Shown: piece by piece, positions 46,232 through 57,477 of the stretch
Position numbering within the stretch: the stretch's first letter is position 1
How the letters are laid out: every line of letters starts with the position of its first letter
NCBI GenBank assembly: GCA_020746835.1
Contig: JAGPNK010000001.1
Location: forward strand, 4,154,001 to 4,218,000
DNA: 64,000 bases
From: Stachybotrys elegans
Lineage: Eukaryota; Ascomycota; Sordariomycetes; Hypocreales; Stachybotryaceae
Direction: 5' to 3'
Program-made: the position numbers and the translations under genes
Notes under the pieces: model-generated
What the model was told of the DNA's origin: nothing
The model's database searches: none
What the model saw: the letters and a program-made list of their open reading frames with translations, nothing else

Positions 46232-47323
46232 GTAGATATTCCCTGCAAAGGGCGAGCAGGATGCTTTCAGCAAACGCCCCAGTCGGTCGGGTTCAACCAC
46301 CCAGGATAGCAAGACCGACGACGCTCGCCATCAGCTCACTGAAGCGGCAGCTCGCCACTACTACCACGAGACGGACGATGCTGAGTCCCGGTAATCCTTA
46401 TTCCAAGAATGGGTCTCCTCCTGTGCCACCAGACCGCGATCGGTACATCTCAGAGATCCAGGATCTTGTCAATTCCATGCCGGCAGTCTTCTCTCATACA
46501 CCCGAGGAGTACTACGATTGTGTCTCGCGATGGGCGGCTCGAACAGAAGAGGGCGTAGAGCCTCCCTCTCTGCAGCTTCTAAGGGGTAAGTTTGCTGCAC
46601 TGATAAGACTATAACACCAAGACCGCCTCGGCTGCTGACCGCCGCCGCCGCCTAGAAACCGGGCTTGACGCCAGGATGGTCCACGAGACAGCCTGCACTA
46701 TCCGCCAGCTGAACCTCGACCGCGCAATGTCCATGCACATCTGGGCCGCAGAAGCCGGCCACAGCCCCGCCATCGTGACGACCATGATGCTCTGCATCAA
46801 CAGGCCTCGGTTGCTCCAGTACAGCCGAATCCGCGCCATAGAGACGCGCTTCAACACACTCGTCGCGCAGGCAGACAACCCAGATGCCCTGGCCGTCGCA
46901 GGGTTCCGGCGGCGCAAGGCAAACGACCCCAAGGCGGCCGTCAGGCTTTTGCAGCGCGCGCTAGCTGCGAGCAAGAGCGCGCACTTCAGCCTGGAGGAGC
47001 AGGCCCGGACGGCCCTGGCCAAGGAGTACGTCAGTCTGGGGGACGAGGATGCGGCCGTGGCCGTGCTAGAGCCCATAGGTGCTGACTCCGGCACGGGGGA
47101 CCGCGAGGCCGTTCTTGGCGATATACTTCGGTCTCGCGATCCGGAGAAGGCGGCCCCGTTGCTGTATTATGCTGCCTGCAAGGGGCAGCGCAGTCTGTTT
47201 GCTCAACTCGGCGACATGGAGCTCGACAAGGCCGAAAAGGCCAGCGACGAGGAGACGCGCGGCGAACACATGCGCTGGGCAGAGGAGTGGATGAGGCTTT
47301 CCGACGAGAGGCTTGTGAATTAG
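46219..47323 (+). CDS. Uncharacterised helical-repeat protein, likely mitochondrial
   Basis: Two exons, 46219..46585 and 46656..47323, encode 344 residues. The first 50 residues are rich in Arg, Ser, Leu and Thr with no acidic residues (MHQLSRYSLQRASRMLSANA, then RRQLATTTTRR-like sequence), which fits a mitochondrial presequence. The C-terminal half is nearly all amphipathic helix with paired-helix units such as ANDPKAAVRLLQRALAASKS and RDPEKAAPLLYYAACKGQ, resembling tetratricopeptide or Sel1-like repeats. I do not recognise a named family; an adaptor or assembly role in mitochondria is only a guess. The intron is 70 nt and lies between two strong coding blocks. The gene is convergent with the photolyase gene 96 bp downstream and divergent from the Utp16-like gene. 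Confidence 0.8.
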
Positions 47324-47419
47324 GAACATCGACTCCATGGTGTAAGATATAGGGTGTACGTGTACGACTATTTCACTGATGTAACTTCTTCTATCCGTCT
47401 TAGATATACATTAGCGAAA

Positions 47420-49388
47420 TCATTTCCGTGTTGAAATAACGTAGTCCGCCATCGTCTTCTGCTTCTTCTTGGGCTTTTCTGCCGCAGCCTTGCCTGCCGT
47501 CCGTTTATCCCCAGATGCCGCGCCGTCACCGGCATGCGCCTCTTCAACATGACCGTTGTCCGCACCCTCTCCGTCGTCGTCCGATAGAAACCTGCCCTGG
47601 ATCTCGGCGTGCTCGTCGCTCGGAAACATGTCCCGCCAGGTGCCATCCAAGACCGGCGCGTCCGCCCCGTGCAGCCCGACGTCATATGCCGTCTTGAGTG
47701 CCGCGATGCAGACCTGCCGCCGCTCCGAGAAGTCGAACATTGGCTTGGGGTACGTGCCGCTGCCGGCGCCAGGCTCCGTCGACAGCCCATCGCCCGTCAC
47801 GCGCACGCCGGCCTTTTTCTGCACGGAAATGGGAGCCTTCCACGGCTCGTAGATGTACTTGGCATCCAGGTCCTTGAGCTCGGGAACCCACCTGCGGATC
47901 AACTCGCCCTGCTTGTCCCATTTCTGGCCGAACGCGATGGGGCTGTAGCATCGAAAGTACTGCGAGAAGAAGGCCGAGCACGAGAGCCACTGCCAGTTGC
48001 CCGCGTTGCAGGCCGGCTCGTGGTCCAGAAGCCACTCTTCAAAGACCTCGCAGCCTCGCTCCCAGTCGATGTAGCAGCCACCGCGCGTCAGGAAGCACGC
48101 CACGCTGTGCCGTCCCAGGTGGTGTATCCAGCCGTCGTGCTTGAGCTGCCGCATCAGGGCGTCGATCCACGGGAACCCCGTCATCCCGTTCCGCCACCTC
48201 TTGAGCCAGTCGTCTGCCTGCTTCGAGTCTACGTGATACTCACCCGTCACGAGCCCCGTTTCCGGGTCCCGCTTCGAGGGCAGGTGCCAGGGGATGAAGC
48301 GGCAGTAAGGGTTCTTTGCGGTTTGTGTAAAGACTGGCCCCAGAGCGGCGTGCGCGGCGAAATACATGTCTCGGAACAAGAGCTGCCCAGTCATGGACAC
48401 TGGAGGTGACGAAGCGCCTTTGCCGTACGCCTTGGCGGCTTCCTCGGCCCGCCAGTACAGGAGACGCGGGGACAAGGCGCCGAAATGGAAAAACGGCGAC
48501 AGCAGCGTCGTGGACTGTGGCTCAAACTGCGCAGGGCTTGTCTTGGGCTTCTCAAACGTCGCCAGATACTTGGTGTCGGCAACAATCTCGGCCAGCATCT
48601 TCAGTGCCACCGTCTCACCGCCGCGGTGAGGTGTCGTGGCAGCAGGCAGACCTAGTTCTTCTAGTGTCTCAACCGCAAAGTCACCGTTGGGGCCTGCTAT
48701 GCTGTGATACCCAGTGTCCGACTCGGACCTACGTTCGGCGTTGACGTCGGGCTTTGTGACGGGCTGGTCTTGAACAAAGTCAAGAGGCATCTCACCGGGG
48801 TCGGGGATGTGATTTGGTGCTGGGATCGGCTTTCTCACTGGTCCAATCCTGTTTCCTGCGGCCTGCAGCTGTGTTATGGACATGGTGGGCTTGCCGCCGT
48901 GTTGCTTCACAATCTCTTGACTGTCCCAGAGCGTCCTTCCGGAACGCACAATGACTTTGACGCCGGCTTCCTCGGCGGCCTTTGTCACGGCATTGTCTCT
49001 TTCGATGGCGTAGGCATCTGTATCCTTCTCGAATACGAGATGAGTGACCTTCCAGGCCTTGAATAACTTTGGTAGCAGTGACTGCGGCGCCTCCCTCAAT
49101 ACAAACAGCTTCGATTTGGGGTTCAGTTTGGTGATGGAGTTGGAAAGGTCATTCTGGCAGTCGAGCCTGTGGGAATCGTCAGTATACCATGTCCGCTAGG
49201 TAGGCTTTCATGCCTCACAGAAACTGCCAGCGATTTGAGCCGCCTCTGGCCCTATATACGTAGTGAGGATCCCACGTGAAGATGGGCCAAAAGGCAGCCG
49301 GTTCCAGATCCAGCGCAGCTTTCAGCGCAGGGGAGTCGTGAAGTCGCAGGTCGATCCGGAACCAATAGATAACTCTTGGTTTCTTCAT
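47420..49388 (-). CDS. (6-4) photolyase / animal-type cryptochrome
   Basis: Flavoprotein that uses blue light to repair (6-4) photoproducts or to sense light. Two exons, 49219..49388 and 47420..49166, encode 638 residues. The N-terminal alpha/beta antenna domain starts KKPRVIYWFRIDLRLHD. The C-terminal FAD domain shows FHFGALSPRLLYWR, GFPWIDALMRQL and CYSPIAFGQKWD. Near residue 405 the segment WIHHLGRHSVACFLTRG keeps both histidines that (6-4) repair needs (H-x3-H). WERGCEVFEEWLLDHEP and NWQWLSCSAFF also match this clade rather than CPD photolyases. A Glu/Asp-rich then basic tail ends with KPKKKQKT, a likely nuclear signal. The 52-nt intron follows a segment ending WQFL. An in-frame GTG lies upstream; the ATG was chosen. 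Confidence 0.93.
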
Positions 49389-49590
49389 GTCTCCATAGCC
49401 ATGCACACGGGATCTCTTTGAGTGATGTCGCTGTGACGTGGTATGGCAGCAACGGTGTCAAGGGAGCATATTGATATAGGGTAGCTTTGGGGATGAGAGT
49501 CATGATGTCAACACTTTTTGCGCCATTACCAGCCACGCGGTCCGAAGTGAGACAGTCGCGGAGGTTGAGAGCCCCGGGCAATCCTCCATA

Positions 49591-49596
49591 GATCGA
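49591..49596. promoter_or_regulatory. candidate White-Collar (GATCGA) site upstream of photolyase
   Basis: GATCGA lies about 205 bp upstream of the photolyase start. The White-Collar complex binds GATC-type light-response elements and photolyases are classic light-induced targets. A six-base match alone is weak. Confidence 0.3.
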
Positions 49597-50066
49597 TTGT
49601 TTGTGTCGCACATGAGGTGGCTTTGATGCCTGTTGGATCAAAGGAACCGGGATGTATAGGGTAGGGGTCCTGCATCCACACAGCTCGACTCTCAGCACTC
49701 CCAGGATAACAGACTAGCCGACGAAATCGTGGTAACTGTTAAATTACATCTGTTCTGTCATTGGTCCTGAATGTAGAGGAACACGGGGGATAGGTGGCGG
49801 TGACGGCAAGCGCCCAGGAAGGGTTATCAGAGAGAGAGAGCAATATCGAATGAACCCGCACATCCAGGGTTTAAAGTACTCAGACATACACACATACGTA
49901 CATACAATTGCATTTGCATCATCTGCGAGAGCGCCTCGTTCCATCTCAGAAACTCGTCAATGCCCAGTGCATCAGCCCTACAAGCCAAGATGCCCCAGGT
50001 GTTTGCTTGACTTGCCAGTTGAGGCGGATGTGGGAACTTTATAAGTTACCCGTGACAACTGTTGAA

Positions 50067-50091
50067 GTTTGTTTGTTTGTTTGTTTGTTTG
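50067..50091. repeat. (GTTT)n tetranucleotide repeat
   Basis: About six copies of GTTT in a row. Confidence 0.9.
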
Positions 50092-53000
50092 TTTTGTCGC
50101 ATTGTTTTTGTTGATTTATACTTGAAGTTAGTGCCTCCCGCAAGCAGGCCACACCCCAGAACCTTAGAGACTGTACTATTAGGTACGAGAGGGGCGATGC
50201 ACATCTTCCCGGCCCTAAGAATCCCAATCGTAAGAACAGTGCTGACGGTCAGAGAGCTTGGGCTTATCCGAGAACTGGAGAGTCTGGTCAAGTTGATGAT
50301 GGATGCTCTCGAAGAAATCAATACTAGTTAGTGGCTGAGATCTCAGCGGCCGATTCAATTGGCAAACGGCCTGAGCGCGCTGGCGTGAGCAGAGCACGGA
50401 TACACTGACTTCAGCTCCCCGAATTACCAGCAGCAACAGGGGGCAATTGCGTCAGGAAAAAGCACCACGCAACTCAGTTCTCAGGCCGTCGAAGCTGCAG
50501 CTGAAGAAGCTGTCTCTAGAGCGAGACGGGCGGAGTCTTCAACCTACCAAACCTATGTTTCCTTCGAGTGTTTCCAGCAACACACTAGAATGACGAGAGA
50601 AACACCAAACCCCTTGGCAATGCCGATCTCATTCAAACGCTGGATGTAGTCTGACTCATCGGCACCAACAGGGGCTCCCGCGCACCGATTAAACAGTAGC
50701 AATCCAGACAAACAGAAGTAGACGAGTCGATACTGTCGACCCTCCGTCATCTATCCTCCGACAATCAATTCTAGGTAGGACGACGGCACTGACGGGAGCA
50801 ACCGCTGACGGACATGACCGGCAAACGGCTGAGCTTGGCTGAAACGGACGTCCGAAACGCAAATATTTGCATAGCGAGTCATAGGAAATCGAGGGTCCTT
50901 TGCCCTGCTCCATTGCATCTTCCTTTTCACCTCCGAATCCTACAGGAAAGGACCCAGGGTATGCTCGGCGAGGGCGAGGATGTTGCTGGCTTGACTCGTC
51001 CTGTTCATTGGTCAGATGCGTCGGCGGTCTTACCTGTTCAGAGAGGAGAATGAAAAATTTTCATACCCATTTCCTTTGCCCTTCCACCTTGGTCGGCAAA
51101 GAGGTAAACTGTGAGGGCTTTTTGGGTTTTCAGTTTATGTAATTCAGTCCACCAGCCAAGTGGGCATTTCGCAGCAGCCTGGATTTATTGCGTTTGTCCA
51201 CGACGCCGCCCGAGAGTTGATGGAAGATGGAAGCTTTGCCCAATCAGGCGGATCCTGGTAAGGCGTTGAGCAATGACACGCGTGCAGCGGGAGGCCTTTC
51301 CGATGGGCCAATCGGTGCTCTGAAGTGGTCCCAGATCGGACTCAATATCCTGGCAAGTCGCCAGGGGGGCTTCCTTGGTTGTGAAGGCACTCTGGAATCT
51401 GGCGAGGAGGGCATCTTTAGGGCCATCTGGGCTGGCTAAAAGGTAAATTTGATGACATTTCCGGGCATGGTCTTGCAACGCCGTTGGATGCAACGGCGAA
51501 ACGATGCGAGATGCCTATGTGAGACGATGGGAGGTGCATGCAATGACAGATGGTGACTGCGAGCATGTCATTGGGGGAATAGCTGCACAGCTTGATGTAG
51601 GTACCGTCCCGTATTACGGTATTGCTGAGGATGAGACACTGGCGTGAAGACGGACGTGTGGGCCTTACGCACAGCCAGCAAACGAGGCGAGCGGAGCGAC
51701 GAGGGGGTAAAACAGAGAGCTGGCTAGGTCGACAAGCAGAAGTAAGTACGTCAATGCAGTTGTCTCGGCAGCCGCACCATAATTTGGCTGACACCAGATT
51801 CTTCTTCCCTTCCAAATTCACAGGAGCCATGGAAAGAGGGCGAAAAAAAGAACAGCACTATCCTTGCAAGGATGGCCCCAGCAGACAGAACAGGAGCTGA
51901 CCAGGGAGTGAGATGGGGCCTGGCATCGATCCCACGAGAGAGAGACCAATACTTGCCCTGTGGTAAGGCCTGGATGCGAGCTGGGGCCGTCGGTATGAGT
52001 TAGTATCGTGCAACTGTGCCGTAGCCACCTCATGGCGCTCGGGGGCGGAGGGTGGTCTGACAACCTGGCAGGCGTGCGTTCTGACCTACTACCCTTACGG
52101 CGTGATTGTCATTTGGAGGCGCGTGCATACTGCATGCGCACTGGTGGTGAATTGCTTTTTGGGGGTGAATAGTCATGCTTGCCCAACGTTGCGTGCACAG
52201 CCCTCGAGTTTGAGCTGGAAACACAAGAAACAAATAAAAAAGAAATAACAAGCCATGATCTGCGGATGAGTGGCTACTGCCTTTGCTTTTTCGTGCTCCT
52301 CGCTGCGTCGGGCATTTCCGCTCGCCATGTCTGAGGAGGGAGTGAGAGGGAGGGAGTGAGAGGGAAAGGAGGCTCGTATCGCCGTTGACGCGCGGAAGCT
52401 GACGAGCGGGGAACCAGTTGAGCTTGATGATGGACGCTGGACGCTGGACGCTGTACGACCTGGCTTACCCCCTCATCGAATCGCAAAGTCCCGCTCGCAT
52501 CTGCGTCTGACGTGACGCGTGTTGGCTGAATGTTGTTGTCATCGAAAATATCCGTATTTGTCCATGAGACCAGGATGCGGAGATTGGAGACGATGGGTAG
52601 CTTGACATGGGGGAGTTTCCCGCTCCGGGCCCCCAGATTCTCTGAATTCCTTGTTTGCCTGCCGACTACCTGCGTATACTCTGTAGTTGCATGGAGTCTC
52701 TACGTACGAGGCAGGTAGTACTAGCTGGCACACTCGCTTGGCATGGCAGCGCCCGCCCGTCCATCCGCGATCAATAAGAGGTCGATTGGCAGGAGCGAGG
52801 TGTGGCCGGGAGGCAAGGAGGTAGGAACGTTGGGCTTGACCCACATATCCCATCTGCGTGCTTCAATGGGGACTTTGTTTCTTTTCGGGTGCTTCCATTT
52901 TTACTACGTGAAATAATCCTCCTCTGTGATGAATATGACGCCAGAAGGGCAGAAGGGGGAAGCTGTCATTCTTGTTCCTGGCTGTCTTGATTTTGTCCCG

Positions 53001-54287
53001 TCCCCACAAAGTGAGGAAGCGAGGTGCAGACTGCAAGGCACCCGTCAGTAATAATAGAAGCCCTTGGTCCTTAGTACAGTCACCTGATGATCGCAGAACT
53101 GAGAGACTTTCCACATTTGTGTGACTGGGCTTAGCAGACAGTGATATTGGCTCGCGGAAGCTGGGTATCCTGCCGTCACCAACCATTACGAGACTGGCCG
53201 TTTTTTAGACTTCCGAGTCCTGTATCACGGCAGTTGAAGTAACTTGAGTGGCAGTAATGTTTAGCTCCTTGTTGACTCGAAACTTTCCGGGGCTTGACGT
53301 CGGCACTGCCTTCTGAGTAAGTCAGTTCTTGCTCCTTGTGTTACAGGAAGGATGTAGGTACTAAGGTATGTACTAAGTTTGGTCAATGGTACGAGATGTA
53401 CCTCTTGGAACTCCCCAAAGCCAGCTCGGCTGAATCTGTTTTCACCACCGTCTCTCGCCCCTACACTCAATGGCACGGCATGTCACCAGCACCGTACAAC
53501 CTACATATGGATTATGGTTTGTGCCTGCAGTATTTTAGTGCAACGGTTTGGCGCGGCCACGCCTCGCCAATCAGTCAGCATTCCCGGTGGCACACTCCGT
53601 TGGTGGAAGACAACTTCATCCGTCATACCTTTCTCTGGTTCCGAGATCTCTCTCGCCTACTGCCCCTGACGCATCGCCGCCTTGCTGGACGGACAGCCCT
53701 TGAAGATCTTGAGACCCAGGAGCCCTTAATCCCATGGACTCTCATTCCCCCATTACTCGCATGGCCCTGGCTGAGACATTGGGGTCGGGGCCTTCTCTCC
53801 TAAGCCCCAGTTCCCAGTCCAGTCCAAGTGTACTTCCTGTACATGTAAGCCTGGGTCTTGGGCTAGGGCCAAGTTACCGAACAAAGAAGCATCCCATCCA
53901 TGGCAATCCACGGCATCCCTGTCTTGGAACCTGGTTCTGAATCCCCACTCCCAGCCTAAAAGCACACACACACTCTTTCGACGGACGGACGCACACGCAC
54001 ACACACGCACACCCACCCACTCACGGATGGTCTGCAAATCCATGCATCCATGCAAGCATGCCCCTGGCAATCTGTCTCCCAATGCCACGGCTCAGCCCGG
54101 GCTCGAGTGTTTTGGCGTGGCCTCTGGCACTCTGTCGCCTCATTGCTCCGTGGCCGCACGCGTTATGAAGCCGTGGCCCCCTCTGGCATTTCCCTGCCTT
54201 GCCTCGTTCTTTGTTCTGTTTCCTCATTCCATTTCTTTCTCTCCATTCGTCATGCTGGTTTCCTTTCTTCCCAAACTTGTCTAATAC

Positions 54288-54317
54288 ACACCCATACACA
54301 CACACACACACACACGC
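54288..54317. repeat. (CA)n microsatellite
   Basis: An ACACAC run of about ten to twelve dinucleotides, with a second CA-rich tract some 300 bp earlier (53966..54015). Confidence 0.85.
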
Positions 54318-54833
54318 TCTTTTGGCCCTCGAAGCCCTCCGACCAAATACTCACGACGCCATATCCTGCCCGAATTACAGGCACATTCCCTCTTTAACAC
54401 CCACTTAGACTCACACTTGTCTATTTCCCTCGTCCACACTCCGTCCATCCATCCTTGCTGGTCCTGCGACCCACTATCTCGATTCTCTCGACCCACGACT
54501 TACAACACATCGACGCACATTTCCACTGCTTCTGACGAAGCCTACTAGTCACTCCTCCTCGGCTAGCATCCATCTAACCGGCACACTCGGGCATTGCTGT
54601 CACCGGATTTCTTTTCTTTCACTACTTCTACTCATCGCTCGAGCATCGACCCAAGAATCGCAGCTACCACAACCGCCAGCCCAAACCACGACACCAATCG
54701 CCCTAACGTGTATTGATGGCATTGAGAATCTATTTCGACAAAACTAGGTGACACCCAGCTGTCTTCCATTCGCTAGTTCGACCTCTTCCACTCTCGGAGC
54801 GAGACCTCATTGTCCAGCTCAGAAGTGGCAGTC

Positions 54834-56219
54834 ATGCTTCGCCTAATCTTGATGGCTTCGGCCTTACTGGCCCAGCTGGCAACCGCAGCCAGTCTATCCA
54901 TTAATGCCATGCTAGCCCACCAGCTCTCACATCTAACCACGGTGGGCGCTCTATTCATCACCTCGGCCGCCGAGGCCTTTGCTGCTCTGCTTCTTCTCAT
55001 CTGCCTCTCCACCATTCACCTATTTGCTCCAACAAGGAGGCTCCTGGGAAGTCACCAGGCCGTCATATTCGGAATGGGTGTCTTCATGTCTGTCATGGCT
55101 GCCGCAGTATCCATGGCCGCCCTCGTCTACATGTCCCGCGCCACAATCGACCGAGAGGAACTGGGCTCCGTCGACAAGACGAGCATGGTCATCGGTGCAT
55201 CTGTGGCCCTCGGTGTTTCATTCGGCTTCCAGATCGTCTTCTTCATCGCCCACTTCATCACGTCTCGTGCCCCCGGCTCAGGCAACGGCACCTTTGTCAC
55301 AGCAGACGACGGACACTACGTACCTGGCCTCTACGTCAAGGGCCTGCGCTATAGCCAAACACTTCCTCTGCAGCCTCGACCTAGACCAACCTCGATGGAC
55401 TCCAAGTACGCGCCATCCTGGGCGCCGTCATACGCACCCTCCTCCACGGCTTCTGTGGCGTCGTCTATGGCCAAGTTCATTCGCCCGATATCCTCCAAGA
55501 CAAGGCTGCTGTCGACCCGGGAGAAGCACCGGGGCCATTCGCTCGACTCAGACGCCTACAGGTCAAGCACCGATGTGCCCACCGACTCGTGGGATGGCTC
55601 CAGCGTAGACACCATCACTCTCCAGACCATCTCGACACCGTCAGTGGCCAAGCCTCGATTTCTCGAGACTATCCCCGCCAGTCCGACCATCAGCGGCGCT
55701 TCAACGCCGGAACTCCTGCAGGATCTCGAGCCTCCTCACCCTGTGCGACGAAGCCGTAGCTACAGCCCTTCGGGGAGGCGTGAGGTGCCGGGGCTCACCA
55801 GCAGTTCCAGCAGTGAGCTCCACATCCACCCGCTCTTCCGATCCGACTCACCTACACCGCCTCCCATCGCTACTCCCGGCACAGTTGTTCTTGCATCGCC
55901 CATCGCAGGACAGGTCATCTCCAACCGGCAGAGCGTCCACTCTCTCAAGAGAATTAGGAGTGGTAGCCTGCCTTCTGCGCCCAGTCCCCTGAGTCGCCAG
56001 GGCAGCCTCGAGCCCAGCAGGAGTACCAGCAGCCTGAGGATACCAATGGACGAGCAGAGCAGCATCGAAGAGGTAGAGGAATCTGAGGAGGAAGACAAGG
56101 ACAACGGCAGTGCACGCCGAGTCAAGACACAATCGATTCCCGACTTCGTCCTCGGGGCTGGGAACGAGCTGCCACGCTCTGGACAGAGCATGCGCAGGTC
56201 CACGAACCCTTCGGCCTAG
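54834..56219 (+). CDS. Four-helix membrane protein with long Ser-rich cytosolic tail
   Basis: A single-exon gene of 461 residues. Four hydrophobic segments are visible at about residues 4-28, 36-62, 76-100 and 117-143, with short loops. From about residue 150 the protein is Ser/Pro/Thr-rich and low in order, with basic patches (SSKTRLLSTREKHRG, VRRSRSYSPSGRRE), and then an acidic run (EEVEESEEEDKDN). These features suggest an integral membrane protein with a phosphorylated cytosolic tail. I do not recognise the family; the tetraspan layout alone does not assign a function. The ATG at 54834 is the first in frame and gives MLRLILMASALLAQ; a TTG just upstream was not used. A long CT-rich leader precedes it. 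Confidence 0.8.
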   Translation: MLRLILMASALLAQLATAASLSINAMLAHQLSHLTTVGALFITSAAEAFAALLLLICLSTIHLFAPTRRLLGSHQAVIFGMGVFMSVMAAAVSMAALVYMSRATIDREELGSVDKTSMVIGASVALGVSFGFQIVFFIAHFITSRAPGSGNGTFVTADDGHYVPGLYVKGLRYSQTLPLQPRPRPTSMDSKYAPSWAPSYAPSSTASVASSMAKFIRPISSKTRLLSTREKHRGHSLDSDAYRSSTDVPTDSWDGSSVDTITLQTISTPSVAKPRFLETIPASPTISGASTPELLQDLEPPHPVRRSRSYSPSGRREVPGLTSSSSSELHIHPLFRSDSPTPPPIATPGTVVLASPIAGQVISNRQSVHSLKRIRSGSLPSAPSPLSRQGSLEPSRSTSSLRIPMDEQSSIEEVEESEEEDKDNGSARRVKTQSIPDFVLGAGNELPRSGQSMRRSTNPSA

Positions 56220-57477
56220 TTCAACGGGATCTTGAACAGGAACGACGTAATGATGCAACTAATGATGGGTGATTCTGCGGCGCAAAAATGGAAAAGAAAA
56301 AAAAAGAACAAAAAACCAAAATGGGAGGAAAGAAGGGAAGCCCTCTCAGTGAGACGGGCGACGATCTGATTTAGCGAGAGTCTTTTTGAGCGGTTAGCCA
56401 CATTGGCCAACATCCTTGACGATGAACATGTACGCTTTGTGACGTTTTCCTCTCAAGGATCTGTATATACTTGATGGCACTGGGCCATAATGGAGAACGG
56501 GATGGGAAAAGGTGGCAGGAGTTTCGTTTCCGAGAGCATCAGTCTCTCTGTCGCGGTTTTGGCGACTGCACTGTTGGTGCGAAACAAGAACAGAAATAAA
56601 AACAGTAAATCAAATATTCCGATGGATCCTTGCTGCAACCTACTTAGTGAGCAAACAGATACGAGCAAACGCTGCATCTGCACAGTCCATTTTAGGCGGC
56701 GAATCTCTTGACGGAGGTGCGTATAAGGGACAATCTGATTAGATGCTGTGTAAAGTTACGTCGTAGTAAGATGACGGCATGGAGCATATGTAACGTGCGA
56801 GCAGAAGATAAGGCCGGCCTACGAGCAGATGCCACGCGACGATGATATCAGGCCTGACCATATGCAGCCCGTCTTCCAATCGGGCGCAGCAGGCGATGAG
56901 AATTTTTGACGCAGCAGATGGATATCATTGAAGGCAAATTTTGTAAACGAGAAGCCTGCGCATGTGTATAGAGCCTGGCGGGGAGAATCCACCAATACCA
57001 TGAGCAGCCGTTGACTTGATGGTTGTTGAAAGTGAAGAGAACCAGTCCCCAGAGCTTCTTCAGCCTGCTCGCTCCTACCCCACCTCGAAAGGTGGCTGAA
57101 GCAGTCTCCTCCCTCGAGCTACCTAAGTATGAGCAAGGCAGCCCCTCAGCCACCATTTCCTAGTACCGTACCTTCCACAGCAAGCACAGGCAACAGCAGG
57201 TGCTAGGTGACTGGCTGTTGACGTATGTCTCCAGCTACCTAGAGAAAACCCACAGTGTAGGTCCCCTTCTATTACCTAAGGTGGCTGACTGGCTGGGCTT
57301 TTCTCAACCCTCCATCCTGGGCTCGACGAACCTCGCCTGATTTTGCCATCTTGATCAACCCTGACGGGATTTCTCCCACATCGCTCACCACTTCTGGCCG
57401 ACCCGGAAGCTGTCCAACTCTTGCCGCCATCTACGAACTCATCTAGCAGCCCCCTAGCTGCCGAGACGTTGCCCATC
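56220..57477. other. spacer upstream of RAD23
   Basis: About 1.26 kb between two plus-strand genes. It should hold the 3' UTR of the membrane-protein gene and the RAD23 promoter. Nothing else recognised. Confidence 0.65.

Larger units (their letters stand above)
49389..54833. other. 5.4 kb gene-poor region between photolyase and membrane-protein genes
   Basis: It begins with the photolyase promoter. Further in are a GTTT repeat (50067..50091), a short GGACGCT triplication near 52433..52455, and CA-rich microsatellites near 53966..54015 and 54288..54317. The last 500 bp are CT-rich, like the 5' leader of a highly expressed fungal gene. No domain-bearing open frame or RNA gene was recognised. 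Confidence 0.6.

Noticed and set aside
49386..49406. GTG start extending the photolyase by six residues
   Set aside because: Nuclear genes of fungi rarely start with GTG, and the ATG at 49388 gives a normal family N-terminus.
50062..50331. Open frame of 89 codons after the GTTT repeat, plus strand
   Set aside because: The first part is a translated repeat. The second part reads plausibly (RELGLIRELESLVKLMMDA) but has no known family and no clear start.
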